From assembly GCF_007673095.1 (NCBI RefSeq), contig NZ_VDYZ01000001.1:1-64000 (forward strand): a stretch of 64,000 nt of DNA, in the 5' to 3' direction. This stretch comes from Corynebacterium glyciniphilum AJ 3170. Its GTDB lineage: Bacteria; Actinomycetota; Actinomycetes; Mycobacteriales; Mycobacteriaceae. Shown in pieces: positions 50,166 to 61,547 of the stretch. Under the pieces are notes generated by a model, which was not told where the DNA came from, did no database searches, and saw nothing but the letters and a program-made list of their open reading frames with translations. Each line of letters starts with the position of its first letter. The first letter of the stretch is position 1. The position numbers were made by a program, and so were the translations under genes.

Positions 50166-50723
50166 ATGATTGACGACACCCTGCTCGAGTCCGAGGACTA
50201 CATGAGCCGCTCGGTGGAGCACGTCCGCGAGGACCTGATGACCATCCGGACCGGCCGCGCGAACCCCGCCATGTTCAACGGCGTATTCGCCGAGTACTAC
50301 GGTGTGCGCACCCCGATCACCCAGATGGCGACGATCAGCGTTCCGGAGCCCCGCATGCTGATCATCAAACCCTACGAGATGTCGGCGATGCAGGAGGTCG
50401 AGAACGCGATCCGCAATTCCGACCTCGGGGTGAACCCCACCAACGACGGCCACGTCCTGCGCGTGACGGTACCGCAGCTGACGGAGGAGCGGCGTCGCGA
50501 CCTGGTCAAGGTCGCGAAGTCGAAGGGTGAGGACGCGAAGATCGCGATCCGCAACATCCGCCGGAAGGGCATGGACAGCCTGTCGAAGATCCAGAAGGAC
50601 GGGGAGGCCGGCGAGGACGAGGTCAAGGCGGCAGAGAAGGAGCTGGACAAGGTCACCCAGCAGTACGTCGGGCAGGTCGATGCCGTCGTAGAGTCGAAGG
50701 AAAAGGAGTTGATGGAGGTCTAG
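50166..50723 (+). CDS. frr: Ribosome recycling factor
   Basis: 185 residues from ATG 50166 (AGAGGACAG upstream). [19 protein letters not shown], the NRNSDLG-like [14 protein letters not shown], and [20 protein letters not shown] are diagnostic. It splits post-termination ribosomes together with EF-G. The stop overlaps the GTG of cdsA. Confidence 0.97.
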   Translation: MIDDTLLESEDYMSRSVEHVREDLMTIRTGRANPAMFNGVFAEYYGVRTPITQMATISVPEPRMLIIKPYEMSAMQEVENAIRNSDLGVNPTNDGHVLRVTVPQLTEERRRDLVKVAKSKGEDAKIAIRNIRRKGMDSLSKIQKDGEAGEDEVKAAEKELDKVTQQYVGQVDAVVESKEKELMEV

Positions 50724-51655
50724 TGTCTGCTGGACGTCCATCAGAGCCAGACGCCGCCGTGAATGCCGCGAACACCGTGGGACGGGACGGCTACCGCCTG
50801 CCGCAGCCGAAGAACTCCGCCGGGCGGAACCTTCCCGTCGCCATCGCCAGTGGGGTCGCCCTCGGCGCCCTGGTGGTGGCGGGCCTCGCGATCCCGTACG
50901 TCTGGTACCCGCTGATCGCCGCGGCCATGGGGTTGGCCACCTACGAGGTCTGGAGCCGACTGCGGGAGAATGGCTACGGAGTCAACCTTCCGGTCCTCCT
51001 CATCGGTGGACAGGCCATGATTTGGCTGTCCTGGCCATTCGGCGTGACGGGGCTCATCTCGGCCTTCGCACTGAGCGCCGTGGCGTCGGTGGTGGCACGA
51101 CTCTTCCACAACGGCAGGACGGTGCCACCGACGAACTGGTTACGCGACATCGGCATCTCGCTGTTCGTCCTGGTGTGGATACCGATGTGCGGCGCTTTCG
51201 CAGGAATGCTGTCGCAGCTGACCTACCAGGATGTTCCCTGGTGGAGCCTCGTCCTGACGTTCATGCTCTGCGTGATTGCCTCGGATGTGGGCGGGTACGC
51301 CGCCGGTGTGTTTTTCGGAAGCCATCCGATGGTGCCCGCGATCAGCCCGAAGAAATCCTGGGAGGGGTTCGCCGGCTCGGTCATTTTCGCGGCACTGGTC
51401 GGCATGCTGTCGGTGCTGTTCCTTCTGGACCTGCGCGACCCGATGCACTACGTGCTGGGACTGTCGCTGGGCGCCGGACTGGCACTCTGCGCCACCGTGG
51501 GGGACCTCGTTGAGTCGCAGTTCAAGCGCGACCTGAAGATCAAGGACATGTCCGCGATGATTCCGGGCCACGGTGGACTGATGGACCGTCTCGACGGGAT
51601 GCTGCCGGCGGCGATGCTCACCTGGATCGTGATGACCGCCGTCGCGGCACTGTGA
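50723..51655 (+). CDS. cdsA: Phosphatidate cytidylyltransferase
   Basis: 310 residues, GTG start overlapping the frr stop. Eight or so membrane helices. The family signature is SQFKRDLKIKDMSAMIPGHG then GLMDRLDGMLP with the catalytic Asp residues; SPKKSWEGFAGS also matches. Makes CDP-diacylglycerol for phospholipids and phosphatidylinositol. Confidence 0.95.
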   Translation: MSAGRPSEPDAAVNAANTVGRDGYRLPQPKNSAGRNLPVAIASGVALGALVVAGLAIPYVWYPLIAAAMGLATYEVWSRLRENGYGVNLPVLLIGGQAMIWLSWPFGVTGLISAFALSAVASVVARLFHNGRTVPPTNWLRDIGISLFVLVWIPMCGAFAGMLSQLTYQDVPWWSLVLTFMLCVIASDVGGYAAGVFFGSHPMVPAISPKKSWEGFAGSVIFAALVGMLSVLFLLDLRDPMHYVLGLSLGAGLALCATVGDLVESQFKRDLKIKDMSAMIPGHGGLMDRLDGMLPAAMLTWIVMTAVAAL

Positions 51656-51670
51656 GAGCGGACCCGGGGG

Positions 51671-52165
51671 TCAGCGGTTCTTTCCCTTGGTTCCCTTCCC
51701 GCGGGCGCTGTCCGGATGGTTGATCTGGCGTCGTAGCTGCAGGATCCTCACCGCGCCGACACATGCCATGACGAGTGCTCCGGCGATGGCGGCGATCAGC
51801 ATGCCGACGCCGATGGGGAAGTTCCACTGCCAGACGAACATCTGCAGCCGGACCGAGTCCTGGTTCTGCAGGATGAAGACGAGCAGCAGAATCAGGATGA
51901 CGGCGCCGATGGTCAGGCCCACCCACGTCGACCCCGCGATCGAGCCTGCAACGCTCGGCTTGTCGTCGGCAGGCGACTCCGAGACTGCTGATTCCCCCGT
52001 GGCTCCGGTGTCCACGGTGTCGGGACGGGTCTCCGAAGCTGTCGTCTCGGCGAGGTCTGTGCCAGTGGTGCCGGTACTGCTTTCGCCGTTCTCAGCTGCT
52101 TCCGCCGCATCGGTGGCGGGGACGGACAGGTCGTCTGAGTAATCATTCCCGGGGCTCGTAGTCAT
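51671..52165 (-). CDS. LapA-domain (DUF1049) membrane protein
   Basis: 164 residues from ATG 52165. The first 75 residues are a disordered Thr/Glu/Ala-rich cytoplasmic stretch. Two membrane helices (VGLTIGAVILILLLVFILQN and VGMLIAAIAGALVMACVGAV) flank QDSVRLQMFVWQWNFP, the LapA-type motif. A basic tail follows. Role probably in envelope assembly; convergent with cdsA and divergent from rlmN. Confidence 0.8.
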   Translation of the reverse strand: MTTSPGNDYSDDLSVPATDAAEAAENGESSTGTTGTDLAETTASETRPDTVDTGATGESAVSESPADDKPSVAGSIAGSTWVGLTIGAVILILLLVFILQNQDSVRLQMFVWQWNFPIGVGMLIAAIAGALVMACVGAVRILQLRRQINHPDSARGKGTKGKNR

Positions 52166-52233
52166 GCCGCCCAGTGTAGTGCCAAGACACGATGTGCTCA
52201 CCCCCTCCTCGACGTGCAATAATGGCCGACACC

Positions 52234-53346
52234 ATGACTACACCGGTACAACTGCAGTTCCGTGCCCCCACCAGGGGCATGCCACCCACCCATCTGGCTG
52301 ACCTCACTGACGACGAGGTCAAGTCGGCGGTCACCGATGCCGGTTTGCCCGGTTTCCGTGCCAACCAGATCGCGCGTCAGTACTACGGGCGCCTCGAGGG
52401 GGATCCGTCGCAGATGACGGACCTTCCGGAGAGCCTGCGTGGCACCGTCAAGGACACGTTGTTCCCCACGTTGATGGAGTCGGTGCGCAACATTTCCTGC
52501 GACGAGGGCCAGACCCGTAAGACACTGTGGAAGTTGCACGACGCCACGATGCTCGAGTCCGTCCTGATGCGTTACCCGGACCGCGCGACCCTCTGTATCT
52601 CCTCCCAGGCAGGTTGCGGCATGGCCTGCCCTTTCTGTGCCACCGGTCAGGGCGGATTGGACCGTAACCTGTCCACCGCGGAGATCGTCGAACAGGTCCG
52701 TGCGGCAGCCAAGGCGATGCGCGACGGCGACGTCGAGGGTGGCGAGGGACGCCTGTCGAATATCGTCTTCATGGGGATGGGGGAGCCGCTCGCCAACTAC
52801 AAGCGCGTGGTCAAGGCGATCAGGCGCATCACCTCGCCGTCTCCGGAAGGTTTCGGTATCTCGGCACGCAACATCACGGTCTCGACCGTGGGGCTCGCAC
52901 CGGCGATCCGTAAGCTTGCGGACGAGGGCATGCACATGCGCCTGGCTGTGAGCCTGCACTGCCCGGACGACGAACTCCGCGACACCCTCGTCCCGGTCAA
53001 CAATCGTTGGTCCGTCGACGAAGTCCTCGAGGCGGCACGGTACTACGCCGACAAGTCCGGTCGTCGCGTCTCCATCGAGTACGCACTGATCCGTGACATC
53101 AACGACCACCCGTGGCGTGCCGACCTGCTCGGCAAGAAGCTGCGGGGAGCGCTCGGCAACCAGGTGCACGTGAACCTGATCCCGTTGAACCCTACGCCCG
53201 GCTCGAAGTGGGATGCGTCGCCGAAGCCTGTGCAGGACGAGTTCGTCCGGCGGGTCGTGGCACAGGGTGTCGCGTGCACCGTGCGTGACACCCGCGGCCA
53301 GGAGATCGCAGCCGCCTGCGGACAGCTCGCGGCTGAGGAACGCTGA
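52234..53346 (+). CDS. rlmN: 23S rRNA/tRNA adenine-C2 methyltransferase RlmN
   Basis: 370 residues from ATG 52234 (ATG 52222 is the alternative). Radical SAM enzyme that methylates A2503 of 23S rRNA and A37 of some tRNAs. The cluster motif is [14 protein letters not shown]; other family blocks are [45 protein letters not shown] and the C-terminal [20 protein letters not shown], with the methyl-carrying Cys. Followed by a very strong terminator. Confidence 0.96.
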   Translation: MTTPVQLQFRAPTRGMPPTHLADLTDDEVKSAVTDAGLPGFRANQIARQYYGRLEGDPSQMTDLPESLRGTVKDTLFPTLMESVRNISCDEGQTRKTLWKLHDATMLESVLMRYPDRATLCISSQAGCGMACPFCATGQGGLDRNLSTAEIVEQVRAAAKAMRDGDVEGGEGRLSNIVFMGMGEPLANYKRVVKAIRRITSPSPEGFGISARNITVSTVGLAPAIRKLADEGMHMRLAVSLHCPDDELRDTLVPVNNRWSVDEVLEAARYYADKSGRRVSIEYALIRDINDHPWRADLLGKKLRGALGNQVHVNLIPLNPTPGSKWDASPKPVQDEFVRRVVAQGVACTVRDTRGQEIAAACGQLAAEER

Positions 53347-53365
53347 TCGCCCCCGCCGGCTCCTG

Positions 53366-53420
53366 ACACAGACGCTCCCGGTTGGTTTCCTGGACTGGAA
53401 CCAACCGGGAGCGTCTGTGT
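53366..53420 (+). terminator. Terminator after rlmN (22-bp perfect stem)
   Basis: Arms at 53366-53387 and 53399-53420 are exactly complementary over 22 bp with an 11-nt loop. Core of the left arm is GACGCTCCCGGTTGG. Confidence 0.85.
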
Positions 53421-53465
53421 GTCGTCCGTGCCGTCCGCGCTGTCCGGGTTCAGGGGCCCGGGACC

Positions 53466-53515
53466 GACGAAGCCCCGCACCATCCGGTCATCAACGGACG
53501 GTGCGGGGCTTCGTC
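53466..53515. terminator. Second, probably bidirectional terminator
   Basis: GACGAAGCCCCGCACC (53466-53481) pairs with GGTGCGGGGCTTCGTC (53500-53515); the stem continues inward with one mismatch. It lies between the convergent rlmN and DUF2631 genes. Confidence 0.85.
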
Positions 53516-53536
53516 GACGCCGGAGTGGCGACTCCG

Positions 53537-54001
53537 TTAGTGGTGCAGTGCGTGCTTCGGCGTCTCGACGTTCTCGACACCGTCGGACCCGACACCGGGC
53601 AGGTTCCAGGAACGGAGCTCTGCGGTGGTCATGTTGGCGTAGGCGCCGGTGAGGTTACGCTGATCGGCGGCCCAGTCCGGTTCCTGGTGTCCGGCCGGCT
53701 TGTTGTGCGCGGTCACCGTCGCACGGGCAGGCTTCGGCTTCCAGTTGGGGGAGGAGTGGCGTGCGTACAGCGTGGTTCCCAGCAGGACGAGGACACCGAT
53801 GGCGATCAGCCAGATGTTCTCCACGTGACCCTGGTGGTTACCGAACAACATGCCGAACATGGAGAGCCCGCCGAGGTAACCGACGACGATCGTCGTCTTC
53901 CGGGGGAACTGGTGCCAGCCCCAGGCAGCGGACGGCTCATCCTCGGTGGAGACGCCGTTGTACACTGCCACCTTCGTGCCATGATTTCCGTGATCGGCCA
54001 C
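53537..54001 (-). CDS. DUF2631 family membrane protein
   Basis: 154 residues from GTG 54001, chosen because AGGAGG lies 9 nt upstream. The conserved start block STEDEPSAAWGWHQFPRKT is typical of actinobacterial DUF2631. Two membrane helices follow (TIVVGYLGGLSMFGMLFGNH with the second at IWLIAIGVLVLLGTTLY), then a soluble tail of about 70 residues. Function unknown; normally found upstream of dxr, as here. Confidence 0.8.
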   Translation of the reverse strand: MADHGNHGTKVAVYNGVSTEDEPSAAWGWHQFPRKTTIVVGYLGGLSMFGMLFGNHQGHVENIWLIAIGVLVLLGTTLYARHSSPNWKPKPARATVTAHNKPAGHQEPDWAADQRNLTGAYANMTTAELRSWNLPGVGSDGVENVETPKHALHH

Positions 54002-54254
54002 GTCGATATCCTCCTGAACTAGGACGGCAGTGGTCACCTGCCGAATTATCGGTTCCATTGTGACACATCCCCGCGGTGGGGAGAACTTCCGACCCGGTGC
54101 GGGTTCCCCCGTTTGGGTCCGTTCCGCGCCCGTGACCCAGCCCGCGCCGTCCTCATCCTCTTGCTGACCGGCAGCTGGAGGCTTGCTGGAGGTCTCCTGG
54201 GGGAGTTGCAGGCGTGGCCTCCCGGCTACCGCGCGGTCGTGGAGGCGTGGAACA

Positions 54255-55439
54255 ATGGGCCGGGTGAAGAAACGAGTAGTGGTGCTCGGAAGCACCGGTT
54301 CGATTGGTACCCAGGCGCTCGAGATCATCGCACAGAACCCTGACCGCTTCGACCTGGTCGGGGTCTCTGCACACGGGTCGAAGCCGGACGTCCTGCTTGA
54401 CCAGATCCGGGCCTTCGGCCTGGCGCCCCATCAGGTGGCCGTCGCCAGTGAGCGCACCGCTGACGAGGTCGACCGGGAGTTGGACGGTCATGTCGTCCGC
54501 GGGGTGGATTCCGCCCGCCAGCTGGTGGAGGGACTGACCGACTCGCTGGGTCTGGGTGCCGAGGATGTCGTCCTGAATGCTCTCGTCGGTTCGCTGGGGC
54601 TGGACGCCACCCTGGCGACGCTCAACGGGCAGGTGCGGCTGGCGCTGGCCAACAAGGAGTCCCTGGTCGCCGGAGGTGAACTCGTGCTCACTGCGGCGGC
54701 GGAGGGACAGCTGGTGCCGGTGGATTCCGAGCATTCGGCGATGGCGCAGTGCCTCTGGTCCGGACGTCACGAGGACGTGGACTCCCTGGTGCTCACCGCG
54801 TCCGGCGGGCCCTTCCGCGGATGGACGCGTGAACAGCTGCAGGACGTGACCCCGTTGCAGGCGGCGAATCATCCGACCTGGTCCATGGGGCAGATGAACA
54901 CGCTCAACTCGTCGTCGATGGTCAACAAGGGACTCGAACTCATTGAGGCGTCGCTGCTGTTCGGCGTTCCGGCGGACAGGATCGACGTGACCGTGCATCC
55001 CCAGTCGATCGTGCATTCGATGGTGACCTTCCGGGACGGCGCGACGATAGCCCAGGCATCGCCGCCGTCCATGAAGTTGCCGATCAGTCTGGCGTTGGGC
55101 TGGCCGGAACGGGTTCCCGGCGCCCAACGTGCCCTGGACTTCGCCACGGCCTCCAGCTGGGAGTTCGAGCCTCTCGACGATGAGGTGTTCCCGGCGGTCC
55201 GGTTGGCGCGGGAGGCGGTGTCCGCCGGCGGGTGTATGCCGGCCGTGTACAACGCCGCGAACGAGGAGGCGGCCGTGGAGTTCCTCGCCGGTGCATTGGC
55301 TTTCCCCCGGATCGTGGACACCATCGCCGACGTCATGGAGGACTGTGCCGACCGGGTCGGTCGCCCCCGCGACATCGGGGACGTCCTCGATGCGGAACGC
55401 GAGGCACGCGCCAGGGCCCACGAGAGGATGGGCCGGTGA
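54255..55439 (+). CDS. dxr: 1-deoxy-D-xylulose-5-phosphate reductoisomerase
   Basis: 394 residues from ATG 54255. NADPH-binding [18 protein letters not shown], then [15 protein letters not shown], the metal-binding [22 protein letters not shown] and [20 protein letters not shown]. Second step of the MEP isoprenoid pathway, whose later gene ispG is two genes downstream. The stop overlaps the start of rip (GTGA). Confidence 0.96.
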   Translation: MGRVKKRVVVLGSTGSIGTQALEIIAQNPDRFDLVGVSAHGSKPDVLLDQIRAFGLAPHQVAVASERTADEVDRELDGHVVRGVDSARQLVEGLTDSLGLGAEDVVLNALVGSLGLDATLATLNGQVRLALANKESLVAGGELVLTAAAEGQLVPVDSEHSAMAQCLWSGRHEDVDSLVLTASGGPFRGWTREQLQDVTPLQAANHPTWSMGQMNTLNSSSMVNKGLELIEASLLFGVPADRIDVTVHPQSIVHSMVTFRDGATIAQASPPSMKLPISLALGWPERVPGAQRALDFATASSWEFEPLDDEVFPAVRLAREAVSAGGCMPAVYNAANEEAAVEFLAGALAFPRIVDTIADVMEDCADRVGRPRDIGDVLDAEREARARAHERMGR

Positions 55440-56659
55440 GCTTTGCGCTAGGCGTCATCCTCTTCGCCCTGGGTATCGGTGTCACGATCGCCCTGCACGA
55501 GGCGGGCCACATGGTCGCCGCACGGGTGTGCGGCATGCGCGTGCGGCGCTACTTCATCGGCTTCGGCCCGACGGTGTGGTCCACCACGCGTGGACACACC
55601 GAGTACGGGCTCAAGGCCATTCCTCTGGGTGGTTTCTGCGACATCGCCGGGATGACGGTGAATGACCCGTGGACGGAGGAGGAAGAACCCCACCTGATGA
55701 TCAACAAGTCCGCGTGGAAGCGGGTCTTCGTGATGATGGCGGGGATCATCGTGAACATCGTGCTCGGCGTCCTGATCATCTTCGGCGTTGCGGTGAGTTT
55801 CGGCCTGCCCGACACCACCCCGCCGCCGCAGCCTGCCACAGCTGCCGATCTGGTCTGTTCCCCGGAGAGCGACCAGGGGGACACGTCCTGCTCCGGCGAG
55901 GGTTCTGCGGCCGCGTCCGGTGTGCATGTCGGTGACACGTTCCGCGAGATCGACGGTGAGGCGACCGAAGAGTTTCCGGATGCTGTCGCCGCGGTCCAGG
56001 ATGCTGGACGAGCCGCCGGTGACGGCGGAGCGGCCGTGGGGGATACCGTCACCGTCCCCGCGACCATCGAGCGCGACGGGCAGGACCGGAACCTGGATCT
56101 GCAGGTGGAACTCGTCGAGCGCGATGGCCAGACCGTCGGCGCTATCGGTGTGCAGTTCGAGCCCCAGCCCACGCCGAACGTCGACTACAACCCTGTGACC
56201 GCTGTCGGAGGCACTGCGGACTTCACCTGGAACCTCGGCAAACAGACAGTGGATGCCCTCATTGACCTGCCGCAGCGTTACTGGCCGGTCGTGCAGTCCA
56301 TCTTCGGCGCCGAGCGTCAGATGGACAGCCCGGTCAGCGTGGTCGGTGCCTCCCACATTGGTGGGCAGATGGTGGAGCAGAGCCAGTGGATGAGCTTCCT
56401 GCTGCTTCTGGCGAACCTCAACTTCTTCCTCGCGGTGTTCAACCTGGTGCCGCTGCCGCCCCTGGACGGTGGGCATGCGGTCATCGTCATCTACGAGAAG
56501 CTCCGTGACCGGTTGCGGCGGCTGCGGGGGCTGGAGGCCGGTGGTCCGGTCGACTACGTCAAGGTGATGCCGGTGACTTACGTCGCCACCGCGATCCTGC
56601 TGGTGTTCGGGCTGACGGTGATCGTCGCCGACGTGGTGAACCCACTGCAGCTGTTTTAG
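55436..56659 (+). CDS. rip: Site-2 intramembrane metalloprotease (RseP/Rip1 type)
   Basis: 407 residues from GTG 55436 overlapping dxr. Zinc motif HEAGH at residues 21-25, PDZ-like periplasmic domain ([18 protein letters not shown]), and the second active-site box [16 protein letters not shown] in the membrane. Cleaves anti-sigma factors and other membrane substrates; the mycobacterial counterpart Rip1 controls envelope responses. Gene order dxr-rip-ispG is conserved in actinobacteria. Confidence 0.94.
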   Translation: MSFALGVILFALGIGVTIALHEAGHMVAARVCGMRVRRYFIGFGPTVWSTTRGHTEYGLKAIPLGGFCDIAGMTVNDPWTEEEEPHLMINKSAWKRVFVMMAGIIVNIVLGVLIIFGVAVSFGLPDTTPPPQPATAADLVCSPESDQGDTSCSGEGSAAASGVHVGDTFREIDGEATEEFPDAVAAVQDAGRAAGDGGAAVGDTVTVPATIERDGQDRNLDLQVELVERDGQTVGAIGVQFEPQPTPNVDYNPVTAVGGTADFTWNLGKQTVDALIDLPQRYWPVVQSIFGAERQMDSPVSVVGASHIGGQMVEQSQWMSFLLLLANLNFFLAVFNLVPLPPLDGGHAVIVIYEKLRDRLRRLRGLEAGGPVDYVKVMPVTYVATAILLVFGLTVIVADVVNPLQLF

Positions 56660-56725
56660 CCCGTCACGGTAGGCGGGAGTAGACTGAGCACGTAGATCCA
56701 CACGGAAAGAAGGACTAGACCACAC

Positions 56726-57898
56726 ATGACCGGAATTTCCCTCGGTTTGCCCGACGCCCCGCCGCCGGTGCTGGCTCCCCGTCGCAAGACCCGCCAGCTC
56801 ATGGTCGGCAACGTCGGCGTCGGAAGTGACTACCCTGTCAGCGTCCAGTCGATGACGACGACGAAGACGCACGACGTCAACGCGACCCTCCAGCAGATCG
56901 CCCAGCTGACCGCGTCCGGCTGCGACATGGTGCGCGTCGCCTGCCCGAAGACCATCGATGCCGAGGCGCTGCCCGCCATCGCCAAGAAGTCGCCGATCCC
57001 GGTGATCGCGGACATCCATTTCCAGCCCAAGTACATCTTCGCCGCGATCGACGCCGGCTGTGCCGCGGTGCGGGTGAACCCGGGCAATATCAAGGAGTTC
57101 GACGGTCGGGTCAAGGAGGTCGCCAAGGCTGCCGGAGACGCCGGCATCCCGATCCGTATCGGTGTCAACGCCGGTTCCCTCGACAAGCGCATCATGGAGA
57201 AGTACGGCAAGGCGACCCCGGAGGCGCTGGTCGAGTCGGCGCTCTGGGAGGCGAGCCTGTTCGAGGAACATGGCTTCGGCGACCTGAAGATCTCGGTGAA
57301 GCACAACGACCCGGTGATTATGGTCGAGGCCTACCGTCAGCTGGCTGCGCAGTCTGATTACCCGCTGCACCTCGGTGTCACCGAGGCAGGCCCTGCCTTC
57401 CAGGGCACCATCAAGTCCGCGGTGGCGTTCGGTGCACTGCTGGCGGAGGGCATCGGCGACACGATCCGTACCTCCCTGTCGGCTGACCCGGTGGAGGAGA
57501 TCAAGGTCGGCGACCAGATCCTGCAGTCGTTGAACCTGCGTCCCCGGAAGCTGGAGATCGTGTCCTGCCCGTCCTGTGGACGCGCCCAGGTGGACGTCTA
57601 CAGTCTCGCCGAGCGGGTCACCGCCGGTCTGGAGGGCATGGAGGTCCCGCTGCGTGTCGCCGTGATGGGCTGCGTGGTCAACGGTCCGGGTGAGGCCCGG
57701 GACGCTGACCTGGGTGTCGCCTCGGGTAACGGCAAGGGCCAGATCTTCGTCAAGGGCGAGGTCATCCGTACCGTTCCGGAGGACGAGATCGTGGAGGTCC
57801 TCATCGAGGAGGCGATGAAGATCGCCGAGGACATGGACCCCGAGGTTCTCGCCGCGGCCGGTCTCACCGGCACCCCACAGGTCAAGGTCACCAGCTAG
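56726..57898 (+). CDS. ispG: 4-hydroxy-3-methylbut-2-enyl-diphosphate synthase
   Basis: 390 residues, AGAAGGAC 10 nt upstream. TIM-barrel blocks [20 protein letters not shown] and [15 protein letters not shown] [20 protein letters not shown]; the [4Fe-4S] ligands are in [11 protein letters not shown] and [16 protein letters not shown]. Converts MEcPP to HMBPP in the MEP pathway. A terminator follows. Confidence 0.96.
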   Translation: MTGISLGLPDAPPPVLAPRRKTRQLMVGNVGVGSDYPVSVQSMTTTKTHDVNATLQQIAQLTASGCDMVRVACPKTIDAEALPAIAKKSPIPVIADIHFQPKYIFAAIDAGCAAVRVNPGNIKEFDGRVKEVAKAAGDAGIPIRIGVNAGSLDKRIMEKYGKATPEALVESALWEASLFEEHGFGDLKISVKHNDPVIMVEAYRQLAAQSDYPLHLGVTEAGPAFQGTIKSAVAFGALLAEGIGDTIRTSLSADPVEEIKVGDQILQSLNLRPRKLEIVSCPSCGRAQVDVYSLAERVTAGLEGMEVPLRVAVMGCVVNGPGEARDADLGVASGNGKGQIFVKGEVIRTVPEDEIVEVLIEEAMKIAEDMDPEVLAAAGLTGTPQVKVTS

Positions 57899-57911
57899 AC
57901 ACTCGTCCTGG

Positions 57912-57949
57912 ACGCATCATCCGCCGCGACAGCGTGGCAGATGATGCGT
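57912..57949 (+). terminator. Terminator after ispG
   Basis: ACGCATCATC (57912-57921) pairs with GATGATGCGT (57940-57949), followed by TCGTGTTTGTG. Confidence 0.75.
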
Positions 57950-57996
57950 TCGTGTTTGTGCGGGGAAGCAGCGCTGTGCGCTGCTAGCGTCGGAGC

Positions 57997-59868
57997 ATGA
58001 TCCAGATTCCGGGGACGCAGGCCCCGAGACGCACCATCGCCGCCACCGTCCTGTGTCTGATCCTCACCACCGTCACTGTCGCCGCCACCGCGTGTACCCC
58101 ACGTCCGGATGTCGCCGACGACGTCATCGGCGACTTCCTCGCTGCCGTCGAGTCACGGGACATCGATGCGGCCGCTGACCTCACCGATGATTCACCGGTG
58201 GCGTCCACGGCGTTGGACGAATCCTGGTCGGCGCTGCAGGCGGAGTCCCTCGACGCCGAAGTGCGCGACGTCCGGACCGACGACAACGTGGCCACCGCCG
58301 ACTACACGATGGCCTGGACCCTGCCGGGAGACCGCACCTTCCGGTATGACGCGACCCTGACCGCCACCCGCACCGACGGTGACTGGACGGTGCGGTGGCG
58401 GTCGTCCGTCCTGCATCCCGACCTCGGGGCGGACCAGCATCTTGAACTGCGTCGCGTCGAGGCTCAGGTCGCTGACATCGTCGGCTCCGACGGTGCCGTC
58501 CTCGCCACTCCCGGCACAACCTGGCGGATTCTGCTGGACACGGATGAAGCGAAGGAGAACGGCGGCATCCAGGGGACGGTCGATCAGATCGCACGTGTGC
58601 TCGATGCAGCACACGCAGACGAAGAGGCGATCCCCACGATCGACACAGCGAGGGTGTCCTCGGCGGCGTTGGACGCCGACGGGACCTACTCGGTGACGAC
58701 GATCCCGGGAGAATTCGGTGACCGTGTCCGACAGGACCTGGAGTCTGTCAGTGGTGTCCGGCTGAACGAAGAGCCCGACATGGTGCGCCCGGATCCCGGT
58801 TTCGCGCCGGACATCATGTCCCGTGTCACCCAACTGGTAGAGCCCGAGCTGGCAGGTGAACCGGGATGGGAGGTCGTTGCTGTCAACCAGAACGCGTCGG
58901 TGGTTCGCACCATGGAACGTACCGCCGCCGAACCGTCACCCGCGGTCAAGGTGAGCTTGTCGAGGCAGGTGCAGGAGGCGGCTCAGAAGGCAGTCGACAC
59001 CCGTCCGAATGACCAGGCGATGATGGTGGTGATGCGTCCCTCCACCGGGGAGGTGCTTGCCGTCGCGCAGACAGCGGAAGCGGACAAGCAGGGTGACGTG
59101 GCGTTGTCGGGACAGTACCCGCCGGGTTCGACCTTCAAGGTGATTACCGCCGCGGCCGGAGTGGAGAAGGAGAATCTGACCGCCGACTCGACGGTGTCCT
59201 GCCCGTCGACCCAGGACATCGGTGGACGTATCGTCACCAACTACAACTCCTTCTCGCTCGGGGATACCTCGATGCGCAACGCGTTCGCGCAGTCCTGCAA
59301 CACCACGTTCGCCCGTATCTCGACGGACATGGCACCAGGGGAGCTGAAGGAGGAGGCCAGGAAGTTCGGTCTGGGACGCGACTACGACATCCCGGGACTG
59401 ACCACCATGACCGGTCAGGTGCCGGAGGGTGAGGTCATGCTCGACCGGACCGAGGCAGGGTACGGCCAGGGGCTCGACCTGGCCAGCCCGTTCGGTATGG
59501 CGCTGGTGGCTGCCACGGCCGCGAACGGCCGTACCCCGGTGCCGAACCTCATCGACACCGATGACGTGCACACCCTGGACCCCGACGGCAAGGATGCCGT
59601 GGAGGGCGAACCGCTGGACCCGCACGTCCTGGATAACCTGCGGGACATGATGCGGGCGGTGGTGACCAGCGGCTCAGGTTCGGCGATCTCGGGTGCCGGC
59701 GAGGTTTACGGCAAGACCGGTGAGGCTGAGATCAACGAGGGGTCCCACGCGTGGTTCATGGGCTACCGCGATGACCTGGCCTTCGCGACGATGATCGTGT
59801 TGGGCGGTGGCTCCGAGCATTCGGTGGCGGTGACCCAACAGTTCTTCGACAATCTTGACGGGGAGTAG
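57997..59868 (+). CDS. Penicillin-binding lipoprotein (class B transpeptidase with NTF2-like domain)
   Basis: 623 residues. Lipobox VAATAC near residue 30, then an NTF2-like MecA_N domain ([20 protein letters not shown]), a dimerisation part and the transpeptidase. Active-site motifs: PPGSTFKVI (Ser378, Lys381), SCN (Ser433, Asn435) and KTG (Lys573). It crosslinks peptidoglycan outside the membrane. A TAGCGT box 6 nt before the ATG suggests a leaderless message. Commonly found between ispG and map in corynebacteria. Confidence 0.92.
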   Translation: MIQIPGTQAPRRTIAATVLCLILTTVTVAATACTPRPDVADDVIGDFLAAVESRDIDAAADLTDDSPVASTALDESWSALQAESLDAEVRDVRTDDNVATADYTMAWTLPGDRTFRYDATLTATRTDGDWTVRWRSSVLHPDLGADQHLELRRVEAQVADIVGSDGAVLATPGTTWRILLDTDEAKENGGIQGTVDQIARVLDAAHADEEAIPTIDTARVSSAALDADGTYSVTTIPGEFGDRVRQDLESVSGVRLNEEPDMVRPDPGFAPDIMSRVTQLVEPELAGEPGWEVVAVNQNASVVRTMERTAAEPSPAVKVSLSRQVQEAAQKAVDTRPNDQAMMVVMRPSTGEVLAVAQTAEADKQGDVALSGQYPPGSTFKVITAAAGVEKENLTADSTVSCPSTQDIGGRIVTNYNSFSLGDTSMRNAFAQSCNTTFARISTDMAPGELKEEARKFGLGRDYDIPGLTTMTGQVPEGEVMLDRTEAGYGQGLDLASPFGMALVAATAANGRTPVPNLIDTDDVHTLDPDGKDAVEGEPLDPHVLDNLRDMMRAVVTSGSGSAISGAGEVYGKTGEAEINEGSHAWFMGYRDDLAFATMIVLGGGSEHSVAVTQQFFDNLDGE

Positions 59869-59871
59869 GCT
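59866..59871 (+). promoter_or_regulatory. -10 box of map; candidate leaderless start
   Basis: TAGGCT overlaps the stop of the upstream gene and lies 8 nt before the map ATG. Confidence 0.35.
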
Positions 59872-59879
59872 GGGGCCTC

Positions 59880-60764
59880 ATGAGTAGAGCGCTTCTGACA
59901 CCCGGTACACCCACCCCGATCCGCAAGGTTCCGGACAGTATTGACCGTCCGGAGTACGTGTGGAAGGACTCCGTCCGGGAGAACGTCGGTGAGCCGTGGG
60001 TGCAGACGCCGGAGGTCGTGGAGGCGATGCGTGAGTCGTCGCGGATCGCCGCCGGCGCACTGTCCGCTGCCGGAGCTGTGGTGGCTCCGGGGGTGACCAC
60101 CGACGAGATCGACCGTGTCGCGCACGAGTACATGTGCGACCACGGTGCCTACCCGTCGTGCCTGGGCTACCGGGGTTTCCCGAAGGCGTCGTGCGTCAGC
60201 CTCAATGAGATCGTCTGCCACGGCATTCCGGACACCACCGTGGTTCAGGACGGCGACATCGTGAACATCGACGTCACCGCCTACAAGAACGGCGTGCACG
60301 GTGACACGAACGCAACGTACCTGGCGGGGGATGTGGCAGAGGAGCACCGTCTGCTGGTCGAGCGGACCTATGCCGCGATGTGGCGGGGCATCAAGGCGGT
60401 GAAGCCCGGTCGGGAGATCAATGTGATCGGCCGGGTGATCGAAGCGTACGCGAAGCGGTTCGGGTACTCCGTGGTCCGCGATTTCACCGGCCACGGTGTC
60501 GGCCCGACGTTCCACAACGGCCTGGTGGTACTGCACCACGAAGAGCCGGCCTATGACACGGTTCTGGAGCCGGGGATGACGTTGACGATCGAGCCGATGC
60601 TGAATCTCGGCGATCTTCCCTACGATATCTGGGACGACGACTGGACCGTGCAGAACAAGGACGGCAAGTGGTCGGCTCAGTTCGAGCACACGATGGTCGT
60701 CACGGAGACCGGTGTGGACGTTCTGACCCTGCGTGAAGACGAGAAGGACCAGACGGTCAAGTAG
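59880..60764 (+). CDS. map: Methionine aminopeptidase, type I with N-terminal extension
   Basis: 294 residues. Pita-bread fold with metal ligands in [20 protein letters not shown] (two Asp), GHGVGPTFH (His), TIEPMLN (Glu) and [10 protein letters not shown] (Glu). The 40-residue N-terminal extension ([20 protein letters not shown]) is the type Ic extension of actinobacteria that binds SH3-like partners. Removes initiator Met from new proteins. Confidence 0.95.
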   Translation: MSRALLTPGTPTPIRKVPDSIDRPEYVWKDSVRENVGEPWVQTPEVVEAMRESSRIAAGALSAAGAVVAPGVTTDEIDRVAHEYMCDHGAYPSCLGYRGFPKASCVSLNEIVCHGIPDTTVVQDGDIVNIDVTAYKNGVHGDTNATYLAGDVAEEHRLLVERTYAAMWRGIKAVKPGREINVIGRVIEAYAKRFGYSVVRDFTGHGVGPTFHNGLVVLHHEEPAYDTVLEPGMTLTIEPMLNLGDLPYDIWDDDWTVQNKDGKWSAQFEHTMVVTETGVDVLTLREDEKDQTVK

Positions 60765-60838
60765 CGCCCACCGGCTGCCCAGGGACGAATTCGCTGAACG
60801 ACGTCGCCGGTGTGGGGTCTCAGGTAGCGTGTTGGGGT

Positions 60839-61432
60839 ATGAACGTATCTGGTTCCGAGTCAGTGTCCATGGAGGGTGCGAGGCGTATCGTGCGTCCCGG
60901 CGAGAAAGTGCCGGGTGTGCGAGAGCTGGGGGTTGTCAACCACCTCATTGCGCGTCTCGGAGCCCGGGTGCAGGGCACGGAGACGATGGGGGTCTTCTCC
61001 ACGATCGGGCGGGCCCGCCGCCTGTTCAAGGCGTGGCTGGCGTATTCGGCGACGATGATGCCGTTCGGCTACCTGTCACGTAAGGAGACGGAGTTGGTGA
61101 TCCTCCGTGTCGCTCACCTGAAGGGGTCGGAGTATGAAGCGGCCCACCATCGGAAGCTCGGTGCGTCGGTCGGGCTGACCGGTGCCCAGATCCAGGCGAT
61201 GGAAGGGGAGTCACACGGGCAGACACGTCGTTGGGGCGTGATCCTGGATGCGGTGGATCAGATCGTGACCGTCGGTGAAGTCGATGAATCGACCTGGTCG
61301 GCTCTGGCCAGCTATCTGTCTGACCGGGAGCTTGTGGCTCTGGTGATGCTGGTAACGAACTACTCGGGTCTGGCGACGGCGTTGTCGGTGCTGGGTACTC
61401 CGGTCGACAGGAAGAAAGGGCAACGAGGGTAG
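60839..61432 (+). CDS. Carboxymuconolactone decarboxylase/AhpD-like protein
   Basis: 197 residues from ATG 60839, which lies 8 nt after TAGCGT (possible leaderless message). All-helical CMD/AhpD fold: FGYLSRKETELVILRVAHLK then GSEYEAAHHRKLGASVGLT, where the usual CxxC of AhpD is replaced by SEYEAAHH, as in the decarboxylase-like subgroup. It probably acts as a small-molecule lyase or peroxidase-like enzyme; the substrate cannot be told. Confidence 0.8.
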   Translation: MNVSGSESVSMEGARRIVRPGEKVPGVRELGVVNHLIARLGARVQGTETMGVFSTIGRARRLFKAWLAYSATMMPFGYLSRKETELVILRVAHLKGSEYEAAHHRKLGASVGLTGAQIQAMEGESHGQTRRWGVILDAVDQIVTVGEVDESTWSALASYLSDRELVALVMLVTNYSGLATALSVLGTPVDRKKGQRG

Positions 61433-61547
61433 TTTTGCCTCTGGACGTGACTGTGAATGTGGGTTACTGTGTGATGGTCTGACCCATTGGGGGTGTGGGC
61501 GGGGGCCACGGGGAACAGTGGCTGTCTGGACGTAGTGAAGGGGTGGG

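Noticed and set aside
52198..53169. 323-codon antisense open frame over rlmN
   Set aside because: Mirror-frame shadow of a clear radical SAM gene.
54153..55421. 422-codon antisense open frame over dxr
   Set aside because: Mirror-frame shadow of dxr with no recognisable motif.
55448..57370. 640-codon antisense open frame over rip and ispG
   Set aside because: Spans two well-identified genes in the mirror frame, His/Arg/Asp-rich, no start context and no domain.
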